A DNA stretch of 64,000 nt from Saxidomus purpurata (Eukaryota > Mollusca > Bivalvia > Venerida > Veneridae). Below, piece after piece: positions 24,105-37,080 of the stretch. The stretch lies in assembly GCA_022818135.1 (NCBI GenBank), contig JAFMSR010000012.1, forward strand, positions 14,088,264 through 14,152,263, read 5' to 3'. The notes under the pieces were generated by a model. The model saw only the letters and a list, made by a program, of their open reading frames with translations, was not told the origin of the DNA and did not search any database. The position numbers and the translations under genes are program-made. Numbering within the stretch: position 1 is the first letter of the stretch; every line of letters begins with the position of its first letter.

Positions 24105-25330
24105 AGAGCCAAGGTGGGATTTTAGGGTTCCGTTATAATTGTCACACGTTGTCGTCGTGCATCGTCCGTCATCAACCTTTTGTTTTTTTTTAATTATTCT
24201 ACTCTGAAACAACACAGTCCTGAGCTTATATATTTGGCAAGTAGCCGCTACTTGCCTAGTAGACCTTTACCGAGATTGTTCAAATCATGACTCAAAGGTC
24301 AAAATTGACCCCGTCACGAGTGTCACTTGATTTTACAAAGACTTATCTAGAGAAACTTCAAAAGTCTAATACAAGGCATAGAGCTCAAATACAAAATTAA
24401 TGTAGTTGCAGTGTTTCATCGTGTAGTGGATCTCTACCAAGATTGGTCAAATCATAACCCCCGGGTAAAGAACTCAATCTGCCACGGCAGCTTCTTTGTA
24501 TTAAGGAAAATTTTAAAATCTTCTTCAAAACTAAAAGGCAGATTGGCAAGTAGCATCGTCTTGTTGACATCTACCAATATTGTAAGCTCACCTGAGTTTA
24601 CGCAGGTGACGGTTTTAGTATGGTTTAATGTTTGTCGTCCGTACATAATTGTTTCAAATGACTTCTTTGCATAAACCACTACATAGAATATCGTCACACT
24701 AGGCCAGAAGCACTGTGACATTAAGTTCTCTTGAATATGCTTTCTTCTATTTCCGGTTGAATGAACAGCATGTTCACAACAATTCAAACAAATATTTCAA
24801 AACATTATTCTTCAAAACAGCATAGCCAATAACTAGATATTTGGTGTCTAGTGGATCTCTACCAGGTTTGTTTGATTTTAGTGGATGGCTTGTTTTACAT
24901 AGACTTGTATACATATACTATAAATATCTTCTTCTTCAAAACTACTATGTGTAGAGCTTAATACATATTGTGTGTGTAATATAGTCTAATGGACCTCTAT
25001 CAAGTGCGTTCGCGTATGAAAATATAGGCTAATATGAGAAAATGTAAAATTCTTCTTCTGCCAAACACATGGTCTAGAGCTTAGATATATAGTATGTAGC
25101 ATTGTATAGTGGACCTTTTCCATGTTTGTTCAAATCGCAACCCCATGTTCATGACATTGTCTAATGGACCTCTAGCAAGTTTTTTCAATTTTTGTCCCTT
25201 GGATTAATATTGACCCCGCCAGTATATATCTCTGTAAAGTGTTTCTGTATTTTAATATAATTCGCTTTCTGTCTGTCACTAGCAGATTCAGTTTGTCGCA
25301 GATCCAGTATGCATCAGGTCACCATGGGAC
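24105..25330. repeat. Diverged interspersed repeat with tandem units (TAGTGGACCTCTACCAAG)
   Basis: The phrase TAG(T/A)GGACCTCTACCAAGTTTGTTCAAATC recurs in variants at about 24257, 24424, 24851, 24990, 25107 and 25162. Between copies are TCTTCTTCAAAACTAC, AGAGCTTAAATA and TTGACCCCG blocks. A second repeat appears to start inside it near 24586 (AGCTCACCTGAG...CAGGTGA followed by GTCGTCCGTA). Both are mollusc-style interspersed repeats. The 111-codon minus frame at 24452-24787 is repeat-derived. Confidence 0.65.
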
Positions 25331-28061
25331 ACGAGTGAGAACTTCTGTCTATTGCGTGTTGCACAGCAAGTGTATAATGGAATAATCCCACAAGAAATAT
25401 TGCATTAATTATTTTGCATTGTTTTACAAAGATTTCCTCTTAAAATAATTCTACTGAGTACGTAATATGCCTTTTTATTCATTCCTAGACGATATCAACA
25501 ATATCTATATCTACCATTTTCAATTAAAACTACTCTTTCGTGATCGGAACAGTTTCGCAGATCAGGTTAACATACATACGACAGAGGATTCTAACTTCAC
25601 TGGTGAAGAGTTTATATTGTAAATAGATATCAGATTAATATGTACTTAGAAACACAAAGGGTTTAATTTTCTATAAGATAAACACAGGATTGGGTCTGTT
25701 TACATAGATTCTTTTCAATCATGAAATATCTTCAAGCAATGCCTGAAAATATTACAGCTGTTTTTGAATGAATCCAGTACTTCTGTAGTTTTCTATTTCT
25801 GTGTGAAAACAGAAGTTGTTCTTATTGAATCAAAACTTGCTAATGGCAAGACATTTGAAAGAAAGCAATCATATAAATTTTTCAGACATACGTTTTCCTT
25901 GGCAAACATAATCAAAGCACCTTTCTTCAATAATGAAGTTTCGTCTAGCTTGAGGTAAAACATATAGAGCGTAAATTTGTTCAATAGAAGGCCATTATGC
26001 TAAGTTTATTAAGCAATAATTTACAACCGTACCCCGCTGGATATTTCATATAATTGAATTTTGCACTGCCAATTTCGTACATAACATGCCGACCTAGTGG
26101 AATGTGATTGAACGTGCCTGTATTTTTCTATGAAACAAAATCGTGTTCAAAGAAATCATTTCAACGGAAACAGGGGTTTACTTTCATTTGAGCTTTGGAT
26201 TTACAATGAAAATGATGAACAGCTATTAACGAAAGCAAATACGGACCAATCAAGCACTTTATTTAGATCGTTTGTGGTAACGAGTATACGTACATATCAA
26301 GCTCAGTGCATGTTTTTATCGTCAATAATAGTAAGTGTTATGCCATATTTACTCGCAGCATCTGACAAAACAGCCGTATATAAAATCGCTTTTAAGTCAG
26401 CAAGAGTACAGTCGCTTCATTGCTACAATAATATTAAACGAGATGGCGGGGTTAGAATTGCTTACTTTAACCCAAATTGTTAGCTTGTTCAAGCATACCA
26501 AAGCAACAGAATATGTCCTTTACAAACAATTTCTTTGCACTATGTCTATATCTAAAGCAGTTTTAATTAAATTTATTTGCAATGAATATGACCATAAAAT
26601 CTCGGTCAGTTCCAACTTGAGGCTAAATTGAGACAGGACCTCAGGTTCGTGTGCCCCAATTCGACAAAACTTGCTATCTCTGATCTGTTCACAACCTTGA
26701 AGCCACATTTGTTGAACAGTCATAACAAGAGTGTGTAGCCACAAAAACAACAACTATGGACTGTTTTCGACCAAAATGGACAATAAGTGTTGGCCTTGTT
26801 TTATCAAAAAGCCATATTGAACTATATTTATTACTTTCTTTCATATCTTTATCTCAGATACTATGATATTCTTCAGAAAAAGTAATCTTGGATTGTTTTT
26901 ACATTGTATTACATTTGAACAGTTTTTTATTTTTGTAACCAATAATTCAACAGCAAATGACAAGAAAAAGAGGAATATAAACACTTATAATTCATATCAA
27001 TTTCAATCTTATAGTGGTGGTGTGTCTTTGTCATTTTCTAACAACATGTGTAATTACTGTTACGTTGATAGCGATTTACGAGCGCAGAAAATTGCATTGA
27101 ACTTTATTTTTATGATATTTGATTCCTCATTCTCAATTCTTATTGGTGATGACGGAAGGTCATGTGACCTTTGCGTGTTATGATAGCGTAAAAGTAGGCT
27201 CACTTGCGTTTAATGGCTTACAATACAGATAAACGTGTTAATTTTACACGAGCTCTTAAGACAACCTACATTATATTATCTTTTATGCCTGTTTACACTT
27301 CAATCTTAATTGTATGTGGCTTTCAAATGTAAATATTTACATTGTAGTAAGAGGCTCTGAAAGAATTGAAAGCTAGAACACTGGATAATACCGATATCAA
27401 TAAGAGAGAACAGTTGTTTGAGGGTTGTTGTGAAACAAGAGGGAATGTTAGTCTTGCTTTATTATTTGGATGGGCGGTAGCCTTCACGTTCAACAAACTT
27501 CATGTGACTGTATAGAAGTTTCGTAATTCTGAATTCTTAACTTGAACGCTTCTTTTAGAAAACCGACACCGACATCCAAAGGAAAATACGCGCAAGTTGA
27601 CAACGCAAATTATGTGGAACATGTGAACACGAAATGATTCCGTTTTAAAGCATATGATAACAAAAGTTTTCCGTAGGAAAACGCGCTCGACTATTCTCAT
27701 CTCTTGTCGATAAAGATAAAGCAAGCTTTTTGTCAGTAAAAGGCAAAACAAGTACATGTGTATTTTCAAAGTATAGACAAGGGCCGAACGTAGTTAGATA
27801 TCAAGTCAAAATTTAACTAAGGTAATTTTTTGATACCCCTGAACACTGCAGCAACGTTTCAAATCATTGTTTTAAGTAGATACTTAGATATACTTCAGCT
27901 ATGAATTTCTAAAAACAAAAAAATAGTTTTAACAGAGTTATCTCCTTTCTTTGTTGTCATGCTGATAAAAGAAGTATTGTCACTTTCAAAGTATATCTGA
28001 AACTACGGTTACATGTAATTGAATAACAGGATTTGTACGAAAACCTTAACCGAGATTTTCA
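25331..28061. other. AT-rich sequence, mostly without supported features
   Basis: A palindromic AGGTCATGTGACCT lies at 27157-27170. A minus frame at 26520-26753 is open with fairly balanced residues but has no motif. The 117-codon plus frame at 26130-26483 is likewise unrecognised. Confidence 0.35.
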
Positions 28062-28223
28062 TTCTGACTTTTGTCTAGTGACAGACTGTAAGCATCTGTA
28101 TATGTCGGTCTTGGATGATTTAGACAAATTAGTTTCCTTTTTGAGTAATTTGTTTACATACGCGTCATTTATCACCGTATCAAGCGCTCGCATACTTCTA
28201 TCAATTATGTCCAGAGACGCTTG
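28062..28223 (-). CDS. Candidate N-terminal Cache-region exon of the minus-strand GPR158-like gene A
   Basis: On the minus strand, after an in-frame TAG that could be the AG of an acceptor, 54 codons stay open: QASLDIIDRSMRALDTVIND, then AYVNKLL, NLSKSS, TD and Y..L. GPR158-family ectodomains carry an 'ALDT...A...LN.LL...(N)LS.S...D..WY..L' pattern at the start of the Cache domain (from memory). The order and spacing agree, but the usual Trp is missing. The likely donor (GTCAGA) is weak and a TGA follows at 28061-28059. Upstream (28224-28365) another frame is open and gene-like, so either a second exon or frame damage is possible. It has the right strand and order for the terminal exon at 7.3 kb. 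Confidence 0.35.
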
Positions 28224-28892
28224 CTATTCGAGCGTTTGCATAATAAGCTGTCCGGATGTGTTGTCAAAGACAGTTTCTTGTTGATGTCATTATCTAAAGA
28301 GATGTCACTGACCGACTGGCCTATCATTCGATCTCCTTGCTTAGTCTCCTCAACAGTTTCTCAGAAATCTAACAAATAAGCATTCGATCGAAATGCAATT
28401 GCAGTTTTTCTACAACTATATTTTAAATGAACCTGTAGGAAAACATACCTAGTTCACCTGAACGCACAATACCCTTAATTAGTTTCCCATATTGACAGTA
28501 CAATGTAGATTGGGCGTCGTCTGTCACCCGTTTCAATTTGTTCCTTACATAATGATAGTCATCTTTTGAAGTAATGCACGAACACTATTTAATAAAGAAA
28601 CTGTAGCAACATAAAGGAATATATTTCAAAATCCTCCTACCGGAAACTGTTGACTGGTTTAAAAGGCATCTTTTGTCGATTTAATGTTCCTTTCACTACA
28701 TCTTAATTCATTAATTTTGACAACACAATGCAACCCACCAGACCACAGAAATATCTTTTTCTGTATGGCTTCCGAGAGGTCTTGTCTGAAAGGACTAGAC
28801 CATTTCAAATAAAAAGTGACCCTTTACTTGTACTGCTCTGAAATACTGTTGAATTGGAAAAAAGCATAACTTAAAGATATCCGTAAAGTTGG

Positions 28893-29965
28893 TTTGCAGT
28901 TTGCAGTTCACAGTTCGCAATTTGAATCGCGAACTGGCAAGAAACAGTTGCAGTTCGCCCCCGACGCGACCCGCGCCCGCGGCCCGCCCCTCGAACCCAA
29001 ACCACAGTCGCAGTTCGCAGTTCGCAATTCGAATCGCGAACAGCGAACGGCAACTAATCTTCATTTGAACGGCTAATTGGGAATGAGAAGTACTTTTGTA
29101 TTTCTGTTATTCGATTAGGAAACTCATGATAGTTTGCAGTTCGCAAAGTTGCCTGCAGTTCTCAACTGAATCGTGAACTGCATACTGTGAACTGGCTTGC
29201 AGTGCACAATGCGAACTGGCAACTTGTCTGCGGTCGCAGTTCGAATCGCGAACTGCAAACTGGCACTACTTGCAATCGCAGTTCGCAATTCGAACTGCGA
29301 ACGCGGACTGGCAACAATCTTCATTTGAACGGCTAATTGGGAATGGAGTCTTTGTTTTCGTTATTCGATTAGGAACTCATGATAGGTTTGCAATTCGCAA
29401 AGTTGCCTGCAGTTCTCAACTTGAATCGCGAACTGCAACTGCAACTGGTTTGCTGTGCCCCCCCCCCCACAAGCGAACTGGCAACTTGTCTGCAGGAGCA
29501 GTTCGAATCACGAATTGCGAACTGCAAACTGCAGATTAGTTGCCAGTTCGCAGTTCGTTATTCGAATTGCAAACTGTGAACTGCAAACTAGTTGCTAGTT
29601 CGCGATTCGAATTGCGAACTGCAGACTAGTTGCCAGTTCGCAGTTTGCGATTCGAATTGCGAACTGCAGACAAGTTGCCAGTTTGAGTTGTGGACTGCAA
29701 ACCTAACATGAGTTTCCTAACTGAATTACGAAATACAAACAACTTCTCATTCAAATGAAGATTAGTTGCCGTTCTCGATTCAAATTGTGAACTGCAAACA
29801 TGTTCGAACTGTGCTTCAGGAAGTGAGTGCCAGCCCAGTTCCGTCGTGCGAACTGCAACTGCAGATAGTGCCAGTTTGCAGTTCGTCCTTATTGAATGCG
29901 AACTGCGAACGCGAACGCGATAGTGCCAGTTGCAGTTCGCTATCAAATTGTGAACTGCGAACGCA
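28893..29965. repeat. Complex palindromic array built from GCAGTTCG / CGAACTGC arms
   Basis: About thirty occurrences of GCAGTTCG-like arms and their complements are packed into ~1.07 kb, often as full palindromes such as GTTCGCAATTCGAATTGCGA, at irregular 40-50 base steps. A longer block (CTTCATTTGAACGGCTAATT ... CGATTAGGAAACTCATGATA) occurs directly repeated near 29058 and 29321. It occurs again in inverted orientation near 29705-29768, where about 14 central bases are missing. A very CpG-rich insert (CCCGCGCCCGCGGCCCGCCCC) lies near 28970, and a C13 run near 29459. Open frames on both strands are by-products of the symmetry. I do not know a named family for it. Confidence 0.85.
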
Positions 29966-32369
29966 ACCTTTGAATAACTTAAAGCGCGGTTGATTTCCTA
30001 TACACATAGATATTAAGAACAAACTTCTTTTCAAAGAAACGTTTAGAATACGGTTACTACCAAGTTTATTCCATATGTTTGGATTATTCACTGACAGGAC
30101 AGTAGAATGAGTGTCCTATTCTAAAAGATCTATGTTCAGAAACCATATTTCAGACTTTGAAATAATTCTTTTGTACAACTTTCTTGATTGTTCAAATAAT
30201 ATTTATGAAATAAAAGAATTCCAACGGAGGGCATGGCTTGCATCAATATATTACTAAACAGAAAACTTATCTCACATTAAAAATTATCTGTGTCTTAAAA
30301 GGGGGATTACATGGTCGCTTTTGAATCTATACCCGTCTTCCCTTTAAGGTAAAATGATGGCGCGAAAACATACGTCGTTCTATAAGATCTTGGGTTTTGT
30401 CTGCACTTCTGATAACAGCAAAACAACTACAGAAATATGTCTTTGCTGTTACACGTTCGCGATTGCAATCAAGTTGATTAAAACATGTAGTTGCTTCCTG
30501 TAATTGGCATGTTTGCCGACATATTAAGATTATGTGGAAGTGTTAAATCACACTTGAAATATTCCCGCAGGAATCTTCAACAACTTTAGGTGTCTACCGT
30601 TCACAAGTTTTGTTACAATGTCAATTAAGGTGTTTTTGTAGTCGAGTAATTTTCAACTCTAAAATACAAATGAATCGTTTCAAACTTTAAATATAGAAAT
30701 CCAGTATGACTGGAAGGATGTGCTACAAAACACTTGTCGCCTACCTATGCTTGATATATCACATGAATTGTTAAGAGCGGTTTGACTTCATTGTATGATC
30801 AAAATAACTGAATGACATTTTCTAACCATGGTGATTTTATAAGACTAAACAGCAAAAGCATAGTTTCACTGTATACGATAACTTTCATTGTACTCAAACA
30901 TAAGAATTTGTTTGAAGGACAATCAGAGCAAACTTTTTTATATTTTTTTCTTTTTATTTTTGCTTGATATACTGTGTTATGTTGCAAACAAGCATACGTA
31001 TACAATATACGAGGTGCTAAGATTTAGGTTTTGAAGAAATTGTAAGTATGTGTTGGTTAATTACTTTGTAGCGACATGTAGTGTATATGACGTTTTTAAC
31101 ACAAAAAATTAAAAATATCTAAACATAATCAAGTTTAATCTAAGCACATCATAGACTTAAAGAACAGGTTTGCAAATGAATATATTTCAATTGTTAACAC
31201 ATGTACCCGTGAAGATGAAGACGTAACTGGATTTAAGCTACTAATATACTGTCTCTACAGCTACAGAGTCTTGTTATCATAGTTGTACAGGGTAAATATA
31301 AAATATTCTTTGGCTTCCTTTAAACATAATACAGACATATTCCAAAGAACAGAGAGTATATATGTAAATGATAATTTTTATACTCGTTGCATGAATTTGT
31401 TATCAATTATTCGTCGAAACCCTATCTCAAATACATCTTTTAAAAATGTAACTATGCCTTAAGTATTCTGGTAACTTATTTAAAATTCATTTTAAAATTT
31501 CTAAATTTTAATAAGATTTAAAGTGGTCTAATTATAAAGTATCTTCGGCATATTGCTAGGCAATGTTTCCCTCGAAGGAATCGTGTCTGATTAATTTAGA
31601 ACTTAACTACATCATTTATTTAATATTACGCTTTTACGATTATTCAGTTGAGATTTCTTTACAGATAAGTAACAAAGTTTGACATTTTACGACAATACTA
31701 GTAGAAGAAAATTAAAGTTATTTAAGGAGGCGTAAACTATAAGACGCTTGTTTCAAAATACAATGTAATGCCTAATGCCTAAATCAGAGCACTTTGGATT
31801 GAAACTTGGTTCTTGTTGAAATCTTAAAACATGTTTTTGAGTTTGATGTAAGATCTGTTGTAATCAAGCACGAATCATTATACACATGGTTTTAATAATC
31901 CGAGTAAGACATGACACAACGTAACTAAAATATGTCTCTTTTCTTAGTTCAAAAAACTTTTTTTACAGTCATATGAACCTAGCTGATTGCAAATGATACT
32001 GCCTTTGCTACCAGTGCTGATCTTGGTCCACCTGCCAATCCGTGTCTGTTCATGATATCTGCACTGGTCGCTATTCAGTCAGTCAATTTTCAGTTGACAT
32101 ACACTTGTACAGCTAATGGTGCTACATTTTCAACTGTAACATAGACAAAATAAATTTAGAAACTCTGGAGTTGGTAAGGTTTCAAACAATTTATGACGAT
32201 GAATTTCGTAACTGTTAACTGTAAGGAAATTTAAGCCATATGTAACAGAGGAACGAATTTCATGAGCAAGTCGACTACAAATTGCTACTTTACTTTGTTC
32301 TGTATTTATGTTGCGCATGCGTTTTGATGGTGCTTTTAAGAGAACTACACATGCAGTTTAATAAAATTA
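29966..32369. other. AT-rich non-coding sequence
   Basis: No supported gene. Around 31980-32120 a mollusc-style interspersed repeat phrase (GATCTGCACTGGTCGCTATTC) is present, and a related one lies at about 32790. Confidence 0.4.
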
Positions 32370-32640
32370 TTTAGGAAACGTCATAACGTCATCAGCATTT
32401 TCAAATATGTTCCATTTCCCTTGTGGTGAACAGTAAATAAGTTCCATTTCCCTTGAGGTGAACAGTAAATATGTTCCATTTCCCTTGAGGTGAACAGTAA
32501 ATATGTTCTATTTCCCTTGAGGTGAACAGTAAATATGAACTAAGCAGCGCGTGCGTCGGGCTAGACCACGAGATTTTGTAAATATGAAGAAGTATTTTAT
32601 TGGCTCTCTTACAAGACTGGGATTGCTTTGTGTCTCTTCA
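32370..32640. repeat. Duplicated segment carrying a 32-bp VNTR
   Basis: TGTTCCATTTCCCTTGAGGT plus GAACAGTAAATA (32 bases) is repeated four times at 32408-32535 with very few differences. The flanks (AACGTCATCAGCATTT before; AGCAGCGCGTGCGTCGG and GATTTTGTAAATA after) also occur at 34865-35040, where only one copy of the unit is present. Confidence 0.85.
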
Positions 32641-33164
32641 GAAGAATGCACGACACATTCAATCACAGCATCTTGGAAATAAATCTAATTTAAATGTGTC
32701 ACTCTATTCAAACAAAATATGTCTATAACCTGTACCCTGTTGTTAGTAAACGAGTATTCTTCTGCGACTAGTACATGTCGGTGTAAGCCGTCTAGTGATG
32801 ATCTGCACTGTTCGCTATTCTCTCATTTAATGACACATTAAACACAATTAATGGTACTTTCTGAATTGACAAAATGGTCAAGTCGATTTCGGAACTCAAT
32901 TGAGTAAGGGTTTAAACATGCCGATTGTGCGGAACACTTTTATACATCAATGTTTAGTATTTGAAACAGAATGTGTTTTGTTCTGGGACTTTTACTGTAT
33001 ATCATATTATTACACAGGGTAATACACTTTATCAATGTTTTGGACTTTTCAGGCGCTGTAAACAATGTTGTAGAAGAAATTTCAAGCTTATACGTTGATA
33101 TTTTTTCATTTTTGTTAGGTATATTTTGTTATGAAATGATCCAACTGTACTTCAGTTTATATGT

Positions 33165-33805
33165 TGAAGGTTTACCTTTTATCCTCGAAAGGAGGGCAAA
33201 TAAAATCGCACCGTCCATGCGTCCGTCTTTGCATTTTCTTCGTGTCCGGGCTGTAACTTTGTCATACGTTAAAGAATTTTGAAACAACTTTGCACAAATG
33301 GTCAGTAGATCAAGAGAACGTGTTGTTTGCAAGACCCACATCCCTACCTAAAAGGTCAGGGTCACACTTAGAGTTTAAAGGTAATGAAATCCTTTATATG
33401 CACACATTTGTGACCGGGCTGTTAATGTGTCATGCATTAAAGGATTTACTTTAAAATTACTTTGCACAGATGTTCAGCACATCAAGATGACGTGTCGCGT
33501 GCAAGGTCACACTTAGAGTTTATAGGTAATAATATGCATAAATTCGTGTCCAGACTGTACCTTTGTCATGCATTGAAGGATTTTAAAATAATTTGGCACA
33601 GATGTTCAGCACACCAAGATGACGTGTCGCCTGCAAGGTCATACAGTTTAAAAATAGCCCTGTATAACTTTGTCATGCATGTAAGGATTTTAAAATTACA
33701 TGGCGCAGTTGTTGAGCACATGGAGAGGACACAGACTGTGAGATGCTTCTTTTGGGGGCATTCTTCACTAATGAGGGACAGCTCTTGTTGGTTATGTAGC
33801 AATGG
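33165..33805 (+). mobile_element. Tandem-core interspersed element (pearl-like), copy 1
   Basis: It starts near CGAAAGGAGGGCAAATAAAA with a short CCGTCC...CGTCC tract. It then has three degenerate ~100-180 base units with the phrases GTGTCC(G/A)GGCTGTAACTTTG, CATGCATTGAAGGATTTTAA, AGATGACGTGTCGCGTGCAA and AAGGTCA(G)GGTCACACTTAG. It ends GGGGGCATTCTTCAC...GAGGGACAGCTCTTGTT. The same ordered parts form the larger copy at 58.7-59.8 kb. The 120-codon open frame inside is repeat-derived. Confidence 0.75.
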
Positions 33806-34864
33806 TGTATGTCACTTGTTGTAACATTTGTAAATTTTCAAGACTTACGATGTTAAATAACTGGTAGCTCTTAAATTACTAATTATTATTTTGAACATTA
33901 ATGTTAGAATGTACATGTACATGCTACAGATATATCGCAGAATTGTTCAATGATATTGCAATACAACAAAGAAACGCTGTCTGGCAGCGCTTTTTCGACA
34001 TGTGTATGAAAGAAATACATACGTCAAAATTGTTTCGACTAAATATATTATTTCATAATTCTACCATGCTTTTATTACTCGACAGTTTTAGTGCAATTGG
34101 GTATTTAATATAATAAACTAAAGAGAGATCCTCTTTATAGATATGCTATGCACAACCATAAAATGGAAAAGCAAGTCGGTAAGTCGTGTATATTTTGGTT
34201 TTTAATATATGGAGGTACATCATGACTCAGTAACTGATGAAGTAGACAATCTTAGCAGTATTCCATAAACATAAAGCAAAAACAATTATAAAATGTAATT
34301 TGGAACCGTAGGAACTCTATCCTGATTAACTTCAAGAATTAACACAATTACTAGTGTCTTGCGAAAAATCTAGTTCAAAATTAATTTAGAATGTCTTATT
34401 ATAGTTCATCTGGCGATATTTCCCTTAGGAGGGAGTTGCACTTAAATCTAATTGGATTAGAACTTTATGATGTTATTTATCTACAATTAAGATAGGTATT
34501 TTGCAGTTCAATAATTGCTTTATTCATTGGTGACTTTCGTAATTACGGAATTAAATAAATGTGTGTGAAAATTTACTCGGATGACTTGCAAGAAATTTAA
34601 AGTTATTTTTCGAAATTTAGATACACACAGGTTTCAAAGCTAAGCCTATCTTTGAAGCAGATCACTCTGGATAGAAACACTGGTAATCATGAAATATCAA
34701 AGCATTTCATGAGCAGTATGAGGGAGAGATCTAACATAAAGATTACAAAGATGATAATCAAATCGACCACATGTTGCTGACGCTATATGTGTTGTTGGTT
34801 ATAGAATCTTTCTTTCAACAGAATCATGCTTGGAATTTAATTACCCTTTACATGTCTTCCGCTA

Positions 34865-35040
34865 AAAACATGCCGGAAACATAATAACGTCATCAGCATT
34901 TACAAATGTGTTCCTTTTCCCTTGAGGTAAACATTTATTATTAACAGTCTAGGCAGTGCGTGTATCGGACACGACAAAGATATTGTGTAAATATCGAGTC
35001 ATACTTATTCAGTCTCTAATAAGCTTGTGTATGTTTTCTG
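34865..35040. repeat. Related segment to 32.4 kb with a single 32-bp unit
   Basis: AACGTCATCAGCATTTACAA, then TTTTCCCTTGAGGTAAAC, then GCAGTGCGTGTATCGG and TATTGTGTAAATATCGA align with the 32.37-32.64 kb segment in the same orientation. This shows the ancestral form before tandem expansion, or contraction in this copy. Confidence 0.7.
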
Positions 35041-37080
35041 TCTCTTTTTATAAAAACTGGTTTCTAATTATGTAACAGTCAATGTAGGTGTATGCAAAAA
35101 CCCTATAACGAATTCAAACACTTTAAATTCTAAAATCTTTGTGAAGAATTTAAAACTTTCCTTTTCAAAATGTAAAACAAAATTTTGTTTTTTTTACAAG
35201 TCGCATTTCACACTCCATTATAAACAAACTCAAATAACAAACATTTAGTTATCATTGGCTTACGAAAGAATAGATACATTGCTTTACTATTTGTCTTTCT
35301 TTCATTGGCAAGACTAATAATCCCATTTCATTTAGAGAAGCAATGTTTATTTTTCATTTGCAATATGTTCCATATTATTTCACTTCTTCTCCCAATACGA
35401 AAGACTGACATGCCACAGAGATAAGTATAACCTATAGCTCTATTCTTCGTTTTGGAATGTCGATATATTCGGCAGATATTCTTTGAAGTCGAAATATTGA
35501 GATACTACGGAAAAGTACCTGGCCACAGTCTTGTATTTTTAAATATTCAAAAGTAATGTACATCGAAACTGAATTCTATTCAAGAAATAAAATAAGGCGC
35601 ACGGTTCAACTATCTGTTTCCAACCTATGATATTATCTCTGTCTTTGTATCCAAACAAAATATGTTATACTTGGTACTGCATCGGTGACAAAATATCTAA
35701 AAAGAAGAAATATCTTTCCTTGGATAGGTATCAATGGAGACGGTTGAATATGCAGTTTATCTTTAGATCGACAGCTACATTTTTTATCAATGAAGCGATC
35801 ACGTGGTCATACAAATTCCATTCACCGCGCTTCCATTCGTTATATTTGATTGGTGCAAAACGTAGGTCAAAACCCAGCTTTAACAGCATACGTCATAAAA
35901 AAACACAAATGGTGACTTGTTCTAAAAGTTTAAACAAGTTAAAAAATAGCTCTTTCCGACACTGACAGTTAAAATATTTTTTTCTTCTTCAATTATATAG
36001 AAAGTTCCATATTGTTTTTGAAAAAATATTTAGAGTAACGTCAAGCGTTCTGTTAGTAATTTATTTTGGTATAAGCCTATCATGCACGAGAAGTGCCATC
36101 ATTTAAATAGTTTAAATAGAAGATCAATCAAATACTGGTGATAGATCAAAACATGTTGGTGATTGTATGGTATACAAGTCAGTACTTTACTATTGCGCAG
36201 ATTCTAAAATAAAATCTAATAGAAATAAGAGGTTTCAGTTTCAGTTTACAAATGAAGGCATGGGTATTTTGATTTAGGATAATGTCAAGATTGTTTACGT
36301 TTCTTTTGGAAGTAAAGTACATGTAAATAGTGGTTACAAATCTGAAGTTATAAAGTTTTTAACACGTGTCAATATTCTGTAGTGTTCTTTAATTATATAA
36401 TAAGATATAAATGATTTATATCGTCCGATAGAATTATCTGGAATATATCCCAAGCATTGCGAACATCATATTTATCTTAAATGTCATTTTCAAGAATTAA
36501 AGCAAGTACGTGTACATTGTAGTCCATTCAAACTAGGTATACCTTTAACGAAAATATAATAAAGTCTTTTGACTATAGACAAAGTAAACTTCAATTTACT
36601 AATGCATATTATGTTTAACTGAACTGCAGTTCCTTGTATGCTAATAGTTTTCTTTGTTCTATAGATTTTAGAACGCATCAACTAAGATATTACATAAAAT
36701 TATCAATTTTAGTTTTAAGTTTATTAAAAGTCTCGAAATCAGGTCAAAAATAGGCAAATTGGCGAAATATTCATTTTTTCATGAAATAAAATTTTAGTAA
36801 GCACATCCTACCTTGCATGTACCAATATAATAATTAAATATACTTATTCTACGCAATTTACTATAACTTCATTCTGAACTCTCTTAACATGCTTGAAATT
36901 AATTTTTAATTCATTTATCATATTCGACATCAGTTTTCAGACGTTGTTTTAATAAAATGTCTATATTTTATGTTTTTCAGTGAAATATAGAGTTTTCTCA
37001 GTGAAATAAAAGTGATAATCCACAGTTTGAAACAGTGGTCCTTTTTTTTTCACTGTTTTCACTTTCCCGGATTTACGTCA
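35041..37080. other. AT-rich non-coding sequence
   Basis: The 112-codon plus frame at 35627-35965 is Lys/Ser/Phe-rich with no motif and is not taken as a gene. Confidence 0.4.

Noticed and set aside
28795..29993. Multiple frames of 60-106 codons on both strands
   Set aside because: They arise from the palindromic array, whose symmetry keeps several frames open at once.
33462..33824. 120-codon plus-strand frame
   Set aside because: It lies wholly inside tandem-core copy 1 and repeats the same translated phrases.
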